Source of the DNA: Gluconacetobacter entanii
GTDB lineage: Bacteria; Pseudomonadota; Alphaproteobacteria; Acetobacterales; Acetobacteraceae
NCBI RefSeq assembly: GCF_003206495.1
Contig: NZ_NKUF01000014.1
Coordinates: 1-64,000, forward strand
Length of the DNA: 64,000 bases
Reading direction: 5' to 3'
In this document: positions 1 to 7,202 of the stretch, in pieces
Position numbering within the stretch: position 1 is the stretch's first letter
Layout of the letters: every line of letters starts with the position of its first letter
Program-made: the position numbers and the translations under genes
The notes under the pieces: model-generated
Databases searched by the model: none
Told to the model about the DNA's origin: nothing
What the model saw: the letters and a program-made list of their open reading frames with translations, nothing else

Positions 1-52
1 AAAACCAGCCCGCTAAACTCAAGAACTTTCTGCCCCCGAAGCGGTGAACGGG

Positions 53-81
53 GATATAGGCCCCTCACCAAAAACCGTCAA
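53..81 (-). promoter_or_regulatory. Strong sigma70-type promoter reading out of the left edge
   Basis: On the minus strand TTGACG (76-81) is followed after exactly 17 bases by TATATC (53-58). The bases just upstream of the -35 box (about 82-112) are very rich in A and T, like an UP element, and the bases after the -10 box are GC-rich, like a stringent discriminator. A CCCCG/CGGGG hairpin could form at the start of the transcript. The driven gene lies outside the window. The combination is typical of rRNA or other growth-rate-controlled operons, but that identity is inference. Confidence 0.55.
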
Positions 82-160
82 TCCAAAAATGAAAAAAAGA
101 TCGTTTTTTGTATTCCGATGATGCAACAAGCCCTTGGATAAAAACGTATTTCCGGCAGTT

Positions 161-1339
161 TTACGCCGATTTCTGGCGATCCATCAGCATATTGGTCACT
201 GCGTTCTTGAACGGTGAAAGCGCATCGGCCACCTGCAGGCCCACACGGCGCAACTGACGGAACGGCAGTTCGTCACGCGTATAAAGGGTGGCGATTCCGT
301 TCGTCGCGGCGAACAGGGGCGCCGTGGCAAGGCGGTGCCGACGTTCAAACCGGCGCAGGACCGACAGGCTGCCGATCTCCTCCCCCCGTTCCATCGCCGC
401 ACCGATTTCCTGCGCCAGCGTTTCCTGCCCCTTCAGGCCAAGGTTGAACCCGTGGGCGGTAATCGGGTGCATGCCCACGGCCGCATCCCCCACCAGCGCG
501 AATCCCGGCGTGGCGAAACGGTGCGCATAGACGCCGCGCAAGGGATAGACGTGGCGCGTACTGACCAGCCGCATGCGCCCCAGGCGGTTGCCCACGCGCT
601 GCATGATCTGTTCGTTGAACGCATCACGCTCCATATGGCGCAGTTCCTCGATCCGATCAGGCGGGAGGGTCAGGACGATGGAGGACGCCCCCCCATTGAC
701 CGGTAGCAGGGCCACGGTCTGCCCCTCATCGAACCACTGGGTGGCCACGTGATGGTGCGGGGATTCATGCGCCATGCGGCATACCAGCATGGAGCGCCGG
801 AAATCATGCATGACCGCGCCAATGCGCTGCATGCGCCGGATCTGTGAAAACCGGCCATCCGCCGCGACGACCAGGCGGGATGTTTCCTCCCCCCCGTCAT
901 GGACGACCGTCATGTCCCCACGACCGTTACGCACATACTGCGTCGCAGTGCCCGCTTTTATGGTGATGCCCGGACGCTGCGCGGCCTGCGCATACAGGGC
1001 GCGGCGGATCAGGTGGTTGGAGACGAGGTAGCCCAGAGCCTCCACCCCGCGTCCGCGCGTATCGAACGTCAGCGGGTGATTGTGCCGCCCGGTTTCCACA
1101 CGGGCCTCCCGCAATGGGGAAATCGCCACCTCCGGGATGTGGGGCCATGCACCCAGCGCCCTGAGCACACCCATGGAATGATGGGTCAGCGCGATCTCAC
1201 GGCCATCGAACGGCGCTTCCGCCAGCATTTCGGCAGGCGCACGTTCCAGGACCGTGACCGACAGGCCCCGCGCCTCCAGTGAAAGGGCGGTGGCCAGCCC
1301 GACCGGGCCGCCACCGATAATCGTCACATCACTCTGCAC
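161..1339 (-). CDS. UbiH/UbiM-family FAD-dependent aromatic hydroxylase
   Basis: A 392-residue flavoprotein monooxygenase of the UbiH/VisC/COQ6 family, likely to hydroxylate the ring of a ubiquinone precursor at the membrane. The FAD-binding motif GGGPVGLATALS sits at the N-terminus, AADGRFS is mid-protein, and GDAAVGMHPITAHGFN lies near residue 285 where the family has its second FAD motif. The wording of that last motif recalls the UbiM branch, but this is recollection only. The start chosen is GTG at 1339, preceded by AGGA at a good distance. An 89-residue in-frame upstream extension reads like shadow protein and is rejected. The nitroreductase gene ends 85 bp upstream on the same strand, so the two may be cotranscribed. 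Confidence 0.8.
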   Translation of the reverse strand: MQSDVTIIGGGPVGLATALSLEARGLSVTVLERAPAEMLAEAPFDGREIALTHHSMGVLRALGAWPHIPEVAISPLREARVETGRHNHPLTFDTRGRGVEALGYLVSNHLIRRALYAQAAQRPGITIKAGTATQYVRNGRGDMTVVHDGGEETSRLVVAADGRFSQIRRMQRIGAVMHDFRRSMLVCRMAHESPHHHVATQWFDEGQTVALLPVNGGASSIVLTLPPDRIEELRHMERDAFNEQIMQRVGNRLGRMRLVSTRHVYPLRGVYAHRFATPGFALVGDAAVGMHPITAHGFNLGLKGQETLAQEIGAAMERGEEIGSLSVLRRFERRHRLATAPLFAATNGIATLYTRDELPFRQLRRVGLQVADALSPFKNAVTNMLMDRQKSA

Positions 1340-1424
1340 GTCTCGGATCCTTACCTGTGCGCCTGCATCAACCCCATGTCCCGCACATGCGGAGCGTTCC
1401 CGCCATGGGCCGTGATCCAGACGA

Positions 1425-2024
1425 TTACCTGCCGTCTTTCTCATCCGCGGCGAAGAGGGTGGCCGGGCCATTCCACTGCGCGACATAGCCATCAACCGGG
1501 GCGCGCCGCGCGGGACGGGCATCGGGGGCGGGCGTGCCGACAAACAGGAAGCCCGCCAACCTGTGCGGGGCGTCAAAGCCCAGTTCGGCCGCGAACTGCG
1601 GGTCATAGGTCACGTCGCCACTGACCCACACCGCGCCAAAGCCGGTGAAATGCAGGGCGTTGAGCACATTCATCGCCGCGGCGGCCACGGCCATTTCCTG
1701 CTCGATCACGGGAATCTTGTGATCGGGACGCAGGTGCATGCCCAGCGCGATGACCAGCGGCATGGTCGAAAACCGTCCGCGCCGCTTCTCGATCTTGGCT
1801 TCCGATACTTCGGGGTCGAGGCGCTTCATGCTCGCCACCACCAGTTCGGCGACACGGGCGCGGGCTTCGTCACGGATCACGACATAACGCCACGGGCGCA
1901 GCCGCCCATGGTCGGGGGCGCACATCGCGGCGGACAGTATCCGTTCCAACTGCGCCGCGTCGGGCGCAGGCTGCACCAGCGCATCGGTGGAAAAGCGTGA
2001 CAGCAGAAGATCAAGCGATGTCAT
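1425..2024 (-). CDS. YdjA-type FMN nitroreductase
   Basis: A 199-residue single-domain nitroreductase. It matches the E. coli YdjA pattern along its length: an N-terminal LLLSRFS element, the FMN-phosphate region APDHGRLRPWRY at about residues 36-47, EQEMAVAAAAMN near the centre and the closing GFLFVGTP. YdjA-type proteins are short flavin oxidoreductases with no settled physiological substrate. It sits upstream of the UbiH-family gene on the minus strand and is divergent from hisB. The start ATG at 2024 agrees with the usual N-terminus of the family. Confidence 0.85.
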   Translation of the reverse strand: MTSLDLLLSRFSTDALVQPAPDAAQLERILSAAMCAPDHGRLRPWRYVVIRDEARARVAELVVASMKRLDPEVSEAKIEKRRGRFSTMPLVIALGMHLRPDHKIPVIEQEMAVAAAAMNVLNALHFTGFGAVWVSGDVTYDPQFAAELGFDAPHRLAGFLFVGTPAPDARPARRAPVDGYVAQWNGPATLFAADEKDGR

Positions 2025-2274
2025 ATGTTACGTTCCTTCGATAACGGGCCGGGCGTGAAGGGCCTGCGTAACGGCGGGCGATGCCGCCATCGCCGCACCT
2101 GCCGTATCGCGGCATGTGGCCGTCATCATGGCCGCACCCCGTCCCGCGCATCCGCAATGCGCGTCGCACCATGCCGCAGATGCCGGCCAAAGCCAAGGGA
2201 AGCGCACATGTGCGCCAATGCGTGACAGGATCGGTATGGATTCCACCCTGCGCCTTGCTGTAGAAGCGAAAACC

Positions 2275-2871
2275 ATGACCGAACCCCGCTTAGCCACGAT
2301 TCACCGCGCCACCAGCGAAACCGACATCACCGTGTCCATCAACCTTGATGGCACCGGGCAGACCCGGATCGCCACGGGCATCGGATTTTTCGACCACATG
2401 CTTACCGCGCTGGGCCGGCATAGCATGTGCGACCTGACAGTGGAGGCGAAGGGCGACCTGCATATCGACTACCACCACACGGTGGAAGATACCGGCATCG
2501 CGCTGGGCAGGGCATTTGCGCAGGCCATCGGCGACAAGCGCGGCATCCGCCGGTACGGCAGCGCGCTCGTCCCGCTGGACGAGGCGCTGAGCGAGGCGGT
2601 GATCGACATTTCGGGCCGCCCCTACCTTGCATGGTCGGTGGAGTTCACCCGCGACAAGATCGGGGAGATGGACACCGAACTGTTCGAGGAGTTCTTCCGC
2701 GCCTTCGCCATGAGCGCCATGGTGACATTGCACCTTACGCAGCGGTCGGGCCGCAACTGCCACCATATTGCCGAGGCCTCGTTCAAGGCGCTGGCCCGTG
2801 CGCTGCGCATGGCCTGCGAACATGACCCGCGGGCACAGGGGATCGTCCCCTCCACCAAGGGCGTGCTGTGA
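2275..2871 (+). CDS. hisB: Imidazoleglycerol-phosphate dehydratase HisB
   Basis: This 198-residue enzyme catalyses the sixth step of histidine synthesis, dehydration of imidazole glycerol phosphate to imidazole acetol phosphate. The manganese-binding repeats are visible: [10 protein letters not shown] near residue 38, HHTVEDTG near residue 65 and the paired HHIAEAS near residue 163. It is the monofunctional form without the HisN-like phosphatase domain of E. coli HisB. The ATG at 2275 gives the usual family length. An in-frame ATG at 2236 with AGGA just upstream would add 13 residues and cannot be excluded. The stop overlaps the GTG start of the next gene (GTGA). Confidence 0.95.
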   Translation: MTEPRLATIHRATSETDITVSINLDGTGQTRIATGIGFFDHMLTALGRHSMCDLTVEAKGDLHIDYHHTVEDTGIALGRAFAQAIGDKRGIRRYGSALVPLDEALSEAVIDISGRPYLAWSVEFTRDKIGEMDTELFEEFFRAFAMSAMVTLHLTQRSGRNCHHIAEASFKALARALRMACEHDPRAQGIVPSTKGVL

Positions 2872-3239
2872 CCTTCTACGCCATCTGGACGCCGCCGGGG
2901 CGCCATGACGTGGCGCATGCGACCCTTGTGCCGCAGCGCATGTCATGGCTGGTCCTGCTGCTGGGATGGCCCGGACTTCTGGCGCGGGGCTGTCCCATCG
3001 CCGGGCTGATGGCCGGTGGCGTGGCGCTGGTGGCGTGGGCGGTCATGCCCCATGGGCTGCCCCTGCTGGTGGTGCTGGCGGCGATGCATGTGCTGCTGGC
3101 GCTGTGTGCCGCCGATCTGCGCGGATGGGAACTCGGCCTGCGTGGCCTGACCCCCGGCCCGGTCGTCATGGCCCGGGATGCCGATGACGCGCGCCTGCGC
3201 CTGATGCACGCCGCCGCCCCCTCCACCCCGATTGCATGA
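2868..3239 (+). CDS. DUF2628-like small membrane protein
   Basis: A 123-residue protein starting with GTG inside the hisB stop and ending inside the hisH start (ATGA). An N-terminal FYAIWTPP-like strand is followed by two or three hydrophobic segments between about residues 24 and 85 (for example [11 protein letters not shown] and [16 protein letters not shown]) and then a polar tail. This pattern fits DUF2628, whose function is unknown. Overlap on both sides suggests translational coupling within the histidine operon. Whether it has any role in histidine synthesis is not known. Confidence 0.7.
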   Translation: MTFYAIWTPPGRHDVAHATLVPQRMSWLVLLLGWPGLLARGCPIAGLMAGGVALVAWAVMPHGLPLLVVLAAMHVLLALCAADLRGWELGLRGLTPGPVVMARDADDARLRLMHAAAPSTPIA

Positions 3240-3922
3240 GAACACCGATGCCCGCCCCACAGCCCCAGTCCATCGTCGTCATCGACTATAACGGCGGCAA
3301 CCTTGCCTCCGCCGCGCGGGCGCTGACGAGCGCGGCGCACGATTGCGGCATCGCGGCCGATGTCACCATCACCGCCGACCCGCAGGCCGTGCTGGCGGCG
3401 GACCGGATCGTCCTGCCCGGGCAGGGGGCGTTCGCGGACTGCGCGGCGGGGCTTGCGGCGCAGCCGGGCCTGCGTGACGCCATCATCGCCGCGACCGACG
3501 CGGGCACGCCGTTCCTTGGCATCTGCGTGGGCATGCAGCTTATGGCGATGCGCGGGCGCGAACATGGGGTTACGCCGGGCTTTGGCTGGATCGCGGGTGA
3601 CATCACCCTGATGTCCGCGCCCGGCCTGCGCCTGCCGCAGATGGGCTGGAACCAGTTGGACTTCACGCCGGGCGCGCATCCCCTGACGGAAGGGCTGTCG
3701 CCCGATGCCCATGGCTATTTCGTCCATTCCTATGCGCTGAGCGGCCATGACCAGGCGACGCTGGTGGCGACGACGGATTATGGCGGGGCGGTGCCTGCCA
3801 TCGTCGCGCGCGGCAACCGCGCGGGCACGCAGTTCCATGTGGAGAAAAGCCAGAAGGTCGGCCTGCGCATCCTGGCGAATTTCCTGCGCTGGTCCCCCAC
3901 CCCCGCCATGGACGCGGCATAA
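3236..3922 (+). CDS. hisH: Imidazole glycerol phosphate synthase glutaminase subunit HisH
   Basis: A class I glutamine amidotransferase (228 residues) that hydrolyses glutamine and passes ammonia to HisF. The nucleophile cysteine is in FLGICVGMQLM near residue 91, the oxyanion region LPGQGAF is near residue 59, and the catalytic His and Glu are in QFHVEKSQ near residue 200. The start at 3236 overlaps the stop of the DUF2628 gene by four bases. A second ATG at 3248 gives a product four residues shorter and has a GAG a few bases upstream. Its partner hisF lies downstream after the GNAT/hisA gene. Confidence 0.95.
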   Translation: MRTPMPAPQPQSIVVIDYNGGNLASAARALTSAAHDCGIAADVTITADPQAVLAADRIVLPGQGAFADCAAGLAAQPGLRDAIIAATDAGTPFLGICVGMQLMAMRGREHGVTPGFGWIAGDITLMSAPGLRLPQMGWNQLDFTPGAHPLTEGLSPDAHGYFVHSYALSGHDQATLVATTDYGGAVPAIVARGNRAGTQFHVEKSQKVGLRILANFLRWSPTPAMDAA

Positions 3923-3931
3923 GGGGCCACC

Positions 3932-5278
3932 ATGAACACCGCCCCCGCCCCGCGCCTGACCACGGAACGGCTGCAGTCCCTGTCGGAAGACGACCTGCAG
4001 TCCCTGTGCGAGGCCACGCATGCCGCGATCCTGGATGGCGGTGGATTCGGCTGGCTGTCGCCGCCGCCCCATGACGTGCTGGAACGCTATTTCCGCGGCC
4101 TGCTGCTGGTGCCCGAACGCCAGTTGTTCGTCGCGCGCCATGACGGCGTGATCGTCGGCGCGGCGCAGATGGTCCGCCCGCCACGCAATAACGAGGCGCA
4201 GGCGATGAGTGCGGCGCTGATGCATTTCTATATCGCGCCCTATGCCCGTGGGCTGGGGCTGGGCCGCATGCTGCTGACCGAGGTGGAGCAGTGCGCCCGC
4301 GCGATGGGCTACCAGATCCTCAACCTCGACGTCCGCGCGACGCAGGAGGACGCCGTCGCCCTGTTCCGCGCGCATGGATTCTATCACTGGGGCACGCATC
4401 CCAGCTACGCCCGCGCGAACGGACAGACCGTCAGCGGGCTTTTCTTCACCAAGCGCCTGCAGGATGATGATCGGATCGTGCCCGCCCATCCGCAGGATAC
4501 CTTTACCCCCATCCCTGCCGCAGGACATGCCGCCGTGACCGGACACAGCCTGACACTCTATCCCGCAATCGACCTCAAGGACGGATCGTGCGTGCGCCTG
4601 CGCCGTGGCGAAATGGACCATGCCACCGTCTATTCCGACGATCCCGGCGCACAGGCGCGCGCATGGATCCATGCCGGTTACAGATGGCTGCATGTCGTGG
4701 ACCTCAACGGCGCGTTCGCCGGGCGTTCGGCCAATACCGAGGCGATCGAGGCCATCATCGCCAACGCCACCGTCCCGGTGCAGCTTGGCGGGGGCCTGCG
4801 TGACCTCGAAAGCATCGGCCACTGGCTGTCGGCGGGGATCACGCGCGTCATCCTTGGCAGTGTCGCGGTCAAGAACCCCGACCTGGTGCGCGAGGCATGC
4901 CGCCTGTTCCCCGGCCGCATCGTCGCGGGCATCGACGCGCGCAGCGGGCAGGTCGCTACCGAAGGCTGGGCCGAAACGTCGGAGATGAAGGCGGTGGACC
5001 TTGGCCTGCGGATGCAGGATGCGGGCGTCGCCAGCGTGATCTTCACCGAAATCAGCCGTGACGGCATGCTGACGGGCATCGACATCGCGCAGACCGCCGA
5101 ACTGGCGAACACGCTCGACATTCCCGTCATCGCCAGCGGCGGGGTCGGCAGCCTCGAACATCTTGAGGCCCTGCGCGCCGCCACCGCGCAGGCGCCGGGG
5201 ATCGAGGGCGTGATCGTCGGGCGGGCGCTCTATGACGGGCGGATCAACCCGGCCGACGCGCTGCGGGTGCTGGCCTGA
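3932..5278 (+). CDS. hisA: GNAT acetyltransferase fused in frame to HisA isomerase
   Basis: One uninterrupted 448-codon frame holds two domains. Residues 1-188 are a GNAT N-acetyltransferase, with the acetyl-CoA loop seen as [16 protein letters not shown] and a later [12 protein letters not shown] strand. Residues from about 207 are a complete HisA (ProFAR isomerase, fourth step of histidine synthesis): [10 protein letters not shown] with the catalytic Asp, [24 protein letters not shown] and IASGGVG. The linker is about 15-20 Pro/Ala-rich residues. A GTG at 4535 with AGGA nine bases upstream could start HisA alone (247 residues). The locus may therefore make a fusion, two products, or HisA only. 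The substrate of the GNAT part is unknown. The stop overlaps the hisF start (TGATG). Confidence 0.9.
   Translation: MNTAPAPRLTTERLQSLSEDDLQSLCEATHAAILDGGGFGWLSPPPHDVLERYFRGLLLVPERQLFVARHDGVIVGAAQMVRPPRNNEAQAMSAALMHFYIAPYARGLGLGRMLLTEVEQCARAMGYQILNLDVRATQEDAVALFRAHGFYHWGTHPSYARANGQTVSGLFFTKRLQDDDRIVPAHPQDTFTPIPAAGHAAVTGHSLTLYPAIDLKDGSCVRLRRGEMDHATVYSDDPGAQARAWIHAGYRWLHVVDLNGAFAGRSANTEAIEAIIANATVPVQLGGGLRDLESIGHWLSAGITRVILGSVAVKNPDLVREACRLFPGRIVAGIDARSGQVATEGWAETSEMKAVDLGLRMQDAGVASVIFTEISRDGMLTGIDIAQTAELANTLDIPVIASGGVGSLEHLEALRAATAQAPGIEGVIVGRALYDGRINPADALRVLA
4522..4537 (+). promoter_or_regulatory. Internal ribosome-binding site and GTG start for separate HisA
   Basis: AGGA at 4522-4525 lies nine bases before GTG at 4535, in frame with the HisA domain and placed just before its first conserved strand. 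Translation from here gives a HisA of normal length (247 residues). This spacing is good enough to support independent initiation, but nothing in the sequence shows which product is made. Confidence 0.5.
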
Positions 5279-6039
5279 TGCTGAAACTTCGCGTCATCCC
5301 CTGCCTTGACGTCAAGAACGGGCGCGTGGTCAAGGGCGTGAACTTCGTCTCCCTGCGCGATGCGGGCGACCCGGTGGAACAGGCGGCGGTCTATGACGCG
5401 GCGGGGGCGGATGAACTGACGTTCCTCGACATCACCGCCAGCAGCGAAAACCGCGACACCATCCTCGATGTCGTCAACCGCACGGCCGAACGCATCTTCC
5501 TGCCGCTGACGGTGGGGGGGGGCGTGCGCACGACCGACGACATGCGCCGCCTTCTGCTGGCGGGCGCGGACAAGTGCGCGATGAACTCCGCCGCGGTCTC
5601 CCGCCCCGAACTCATCAGCGAGGCGGCGCAGAAATTCGGCAGCCAGTGCGTGGTCGTCGCCATCGACGCGCGTTCGGACGGGCATGGGTCGTGGGAGGTC
5701 TATACCCATGGCGGGCGCACGCCGACCGGGCGCAATGTCATCGACTGGTGCCGGGAGGTGGCCGAACGTGGCGCGGGCGAGATCCTGATGACCAGCATGG
5801 ACCGCGACGGCACGGGCAAGGGATTCGACCTCGATCTGCTGCGCGCGGCATGTGGCGCAGTGCGCGTGCCGATCGTCGCCTCCGGCGGGGTGGGCGACCT
5901 GCAGCATTTCGTCGAAGGGGCAAAGGCGGGCGCGACCGGGCTTCTGGCCGCCAGCGTCTTTCACTTCGGGCAGTTCACCATCCCGCAGGTCAAGCAGGCG
6001 CTGGCCCAGGCGGGCCTGCCGGTGCGCCAGACCTGCTGA
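5278..6039 (+). CDS. hisF: Imidazole glycerol phosphate synthase cyclase subunit HisF
   Basis: A 253-residue TIM barrel that closes the imidazole ring using ammonia from HisH. The two catalytic aspartates are visible in [12 protein letters not shown] (about residue 11) and [15 protein letters not shown] (about residue 131). Phosphate-binding loops [10 protein letters not shown] and ASGGVGD are intact. The start overlaps the hisA stop by one base. A run of nine G at 5514-5522 encodes the first phosphate loop and is a potential slippage site, but the frame is intact here. Confidence 0.97.
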   Translation: MLKLRVIPCLDVKNGRVVKGVNFVSLRDAGDPVEQAAVYDAAGADELTFLDITASSENRDTILDVVNRTAERIFLPLTVGGGVRTTDDMRRLLLAGADKCAMNSAAVSRPELISEAAQKFGSQCVVVAIDARSDGHGSWEVYTHGGRTPTGRNVIDWCREVAERGAGEILMTSMDRDGTGKGFDLDLLRAACGAVRVPIVASGGVGDLQHFVEGAKAGATGLLAASVFHFGQFTIPQVKQALAQAGLPVRQTC

Positions 6040-6092
6040 TCCACGCCCCCTCCGCCCACACGCACAGTCGCCACGCACGGAAAGGACAGACG

Positions 6093-6569
6093 ATGCCCAA
6101 GCCCACCAAATCCAAGCCCGCCGCCGACAAGCCCGCCAAGACGAAGAAGGCCGCCGCCCCCAAGGCCCCGGCCAAGGCGGTGTCCAAGGCCGCGACCAAG
6201 GCGCGGGCCGCCGACCTGATCGAGGAAATGCCGCTGGCGACACCCGATGTACTCGACCGCCTGTTCGCGGTGGTGAGTTCGCGTCGCGGCACCGATACGT
6301 CCATCAGCCATTCCGCCCGCCTGCTGGCGCGCGGACGGCGCAAGATCGCGCAGAAATTCGGCGAGGAAGCGGTCGAATGCCTGATCGAGGCCGTGGCGGG
6401 CAACCGTGACGAACTGATCAGCGAAAGCGCCGACGTGCTGTACCACCTGATTGTCATGTGGGTGGATGCGGGCGTGGAACCGGGCGAGGTCTGGTCCGAA
6501 CTGCTGCGCCGCGAGGGGACAAGCGGCATCGCCGAAAAGGCCGCCCGCCCCCGCGACCCGCTGGCGTGA
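6093..6569 (+). CDS. hisE: Phosphoribosyl-ATP pyrophosphatase HisE with basic N-terminal tail
   Basis: The enzyme (158 residues) hydrolyses PR-ATP to PR-AMP, the second step of histidine synthesis. The all-alpha catalytic part begins near residue 50 and shows [14 protein letters not shown], the acidic [13 protein letters not shown] metal site and the closing LLRREGTSG. Unusually, the first 45 residues are almost entirely Lys, Ala and Pro, like a histone H1 tail. GGA lies seven to eight bases before the ATG at 6093, which supports the long form. The gene follows hisF after 53 bp. Confidence 0.92.
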   Translation: MPKPTKSKPAADKPAKTKKAAAPKAPAKAVSKAATKARAADLIEEMPLATPDVLDRLFAVVSSRRGTDTSISHSARLLARGRRKIAQKFGEEAVECLIEAVAGNRDELISESADVLYHLIVMWVDAGVEPGEVWSELLRREGTSGIAEKAARPRDPLA

Positions 6570-6573
6570 ACGC

Positions 6574-6656
6574 CGCGACGCATGGGCACGCGACGCATGG
6601 ATAGGGGGCCGATATGCCCTGCCCATGCGTGATATTGTGCGATACGCTGCCATGCG
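6574..6656. repeat. CGCATGG direct and inverted repeat cluster
   Basis: CGCGACGCATGG occurs twice as a perfect 12-bp direct repeat with a period of 15 bases (6574-6585 and 6589-6600). The core then appears twice in inverted form as CCATGCG (6623-6629 and 6650-6656). All four lie in the 130-bp gap between hisE and the HIT gene. They could be regulator sites for the HIT gene, but no protein can be assigned. Confidence 0.4.
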
Positions 6657-6699
6657 GCACCATTGGCCCCACACCATCTGACAGAGGACACCCAAAGAC

Positions 6700-7077
6700 A
6701 TGGCCGTAAAGGGAAGCGTACCGTACGATCCGCAAAACGTCTTCGCGCGTATCCTGCGTGGCGAACTGCCGTGCAACAAGGTCTATGAAAACGACTACGT
6801 CCTTGCCTTCCACGACATCGCGCCCAAGGCGCCGATCCATGTGCTGGTGATCCCCAAGGCGCCGTATGTTTCCTTTGCCGATTTCAGCCAGAACGCGTCG
6901 GAGGCGGAAATCACCGGCTTCACCCGCGCCGTGGGACAGGTCGCGCGCATCCTGCAGGTCGATGGGCCGGGATACAGCCTGCTGTCGAACGTAGGCGAGG
7001 AAGGCGGGCAGGAAGTCCCGCATTTCCATGTCCATATCTTCGCGGGCCGTGCGCTTGGCCCGATGCTGCCGGAATAA
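6700..7077 (+). CDS. HIT family (HinT-type) purine nucleotide phosphoramidase
   Basis: A 125-residue single-domain HIT protein. The signature HFHVHIF, with the catalytic His triad, is near residue 110, and NVFARILRGELPCNKVYE at the N-terminus is typical of the HinT branch. These enzymes hydrolyse adenosine phosphoramidates and related AMP conjugates. It follows hisE by 130 bp on the same strand, a neighbourhood seen in other alphaproteobacteria. GAGGA lies 15-19 bases upstream of the ATG. It ends towards the ABC transporter gene, with a repeat element between the two stops. Confidence 0.9.
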   Translation: MAVKGSVPYDPQNVFARILRGELPCNKVYENDYVLAFHDIAPKAPIHVLVIPKAPYVSFADFSQNASEAEITGFTRAVGQVARILQVDGPGYSLLSNVGEEGGQEVPHFHVHIFAGRALGPMLPE

Positions 7078-7116
7078 TTCCTGTCGGTGCCTGTCAAAAA
7101 CTGACTGTCAAAATTT

Positions 7117-7197
7117 AAAAGTTTTTGGTGAAGCTTTTTTCAAAAAGCTTCGAAGAACGTCGCCTTTTTGAAAAAAGGCGACACCCAAAAACCTTTA
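7117..7197. repeat. Three-way-junction repeat, copy A
   Basis: About 80 bp between the converging HIT and ABC transporter genes. Outer arms AAAAGTTTTTGGTG and CACCCAAAAACCTTT can pair. Inside them are two perfect or near-perfect hairpins, GAAGCTTTTT/AAAAAGCTTC (7130-7151) and GTCGCCTTTTT/AAAAAAGGCGAC (7159-7182). It ends six bases before the ABC transporter stop. Copies B, C and D and a partial copy share this layout. Each inner hairpin could end transcription on either strand. Confidence 0.8.
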
Positions 7198-7202
7198 GGA
7201 CT

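Noticed and set aside
2876-5161. Minus-strand open frame of 761 codons across the his genes
   Set aside because: It is antisense to hisH, GNAT/hisA and others, is rich in Arg, His and Gly, has no family motifs, and arises from GC-biased third positions.
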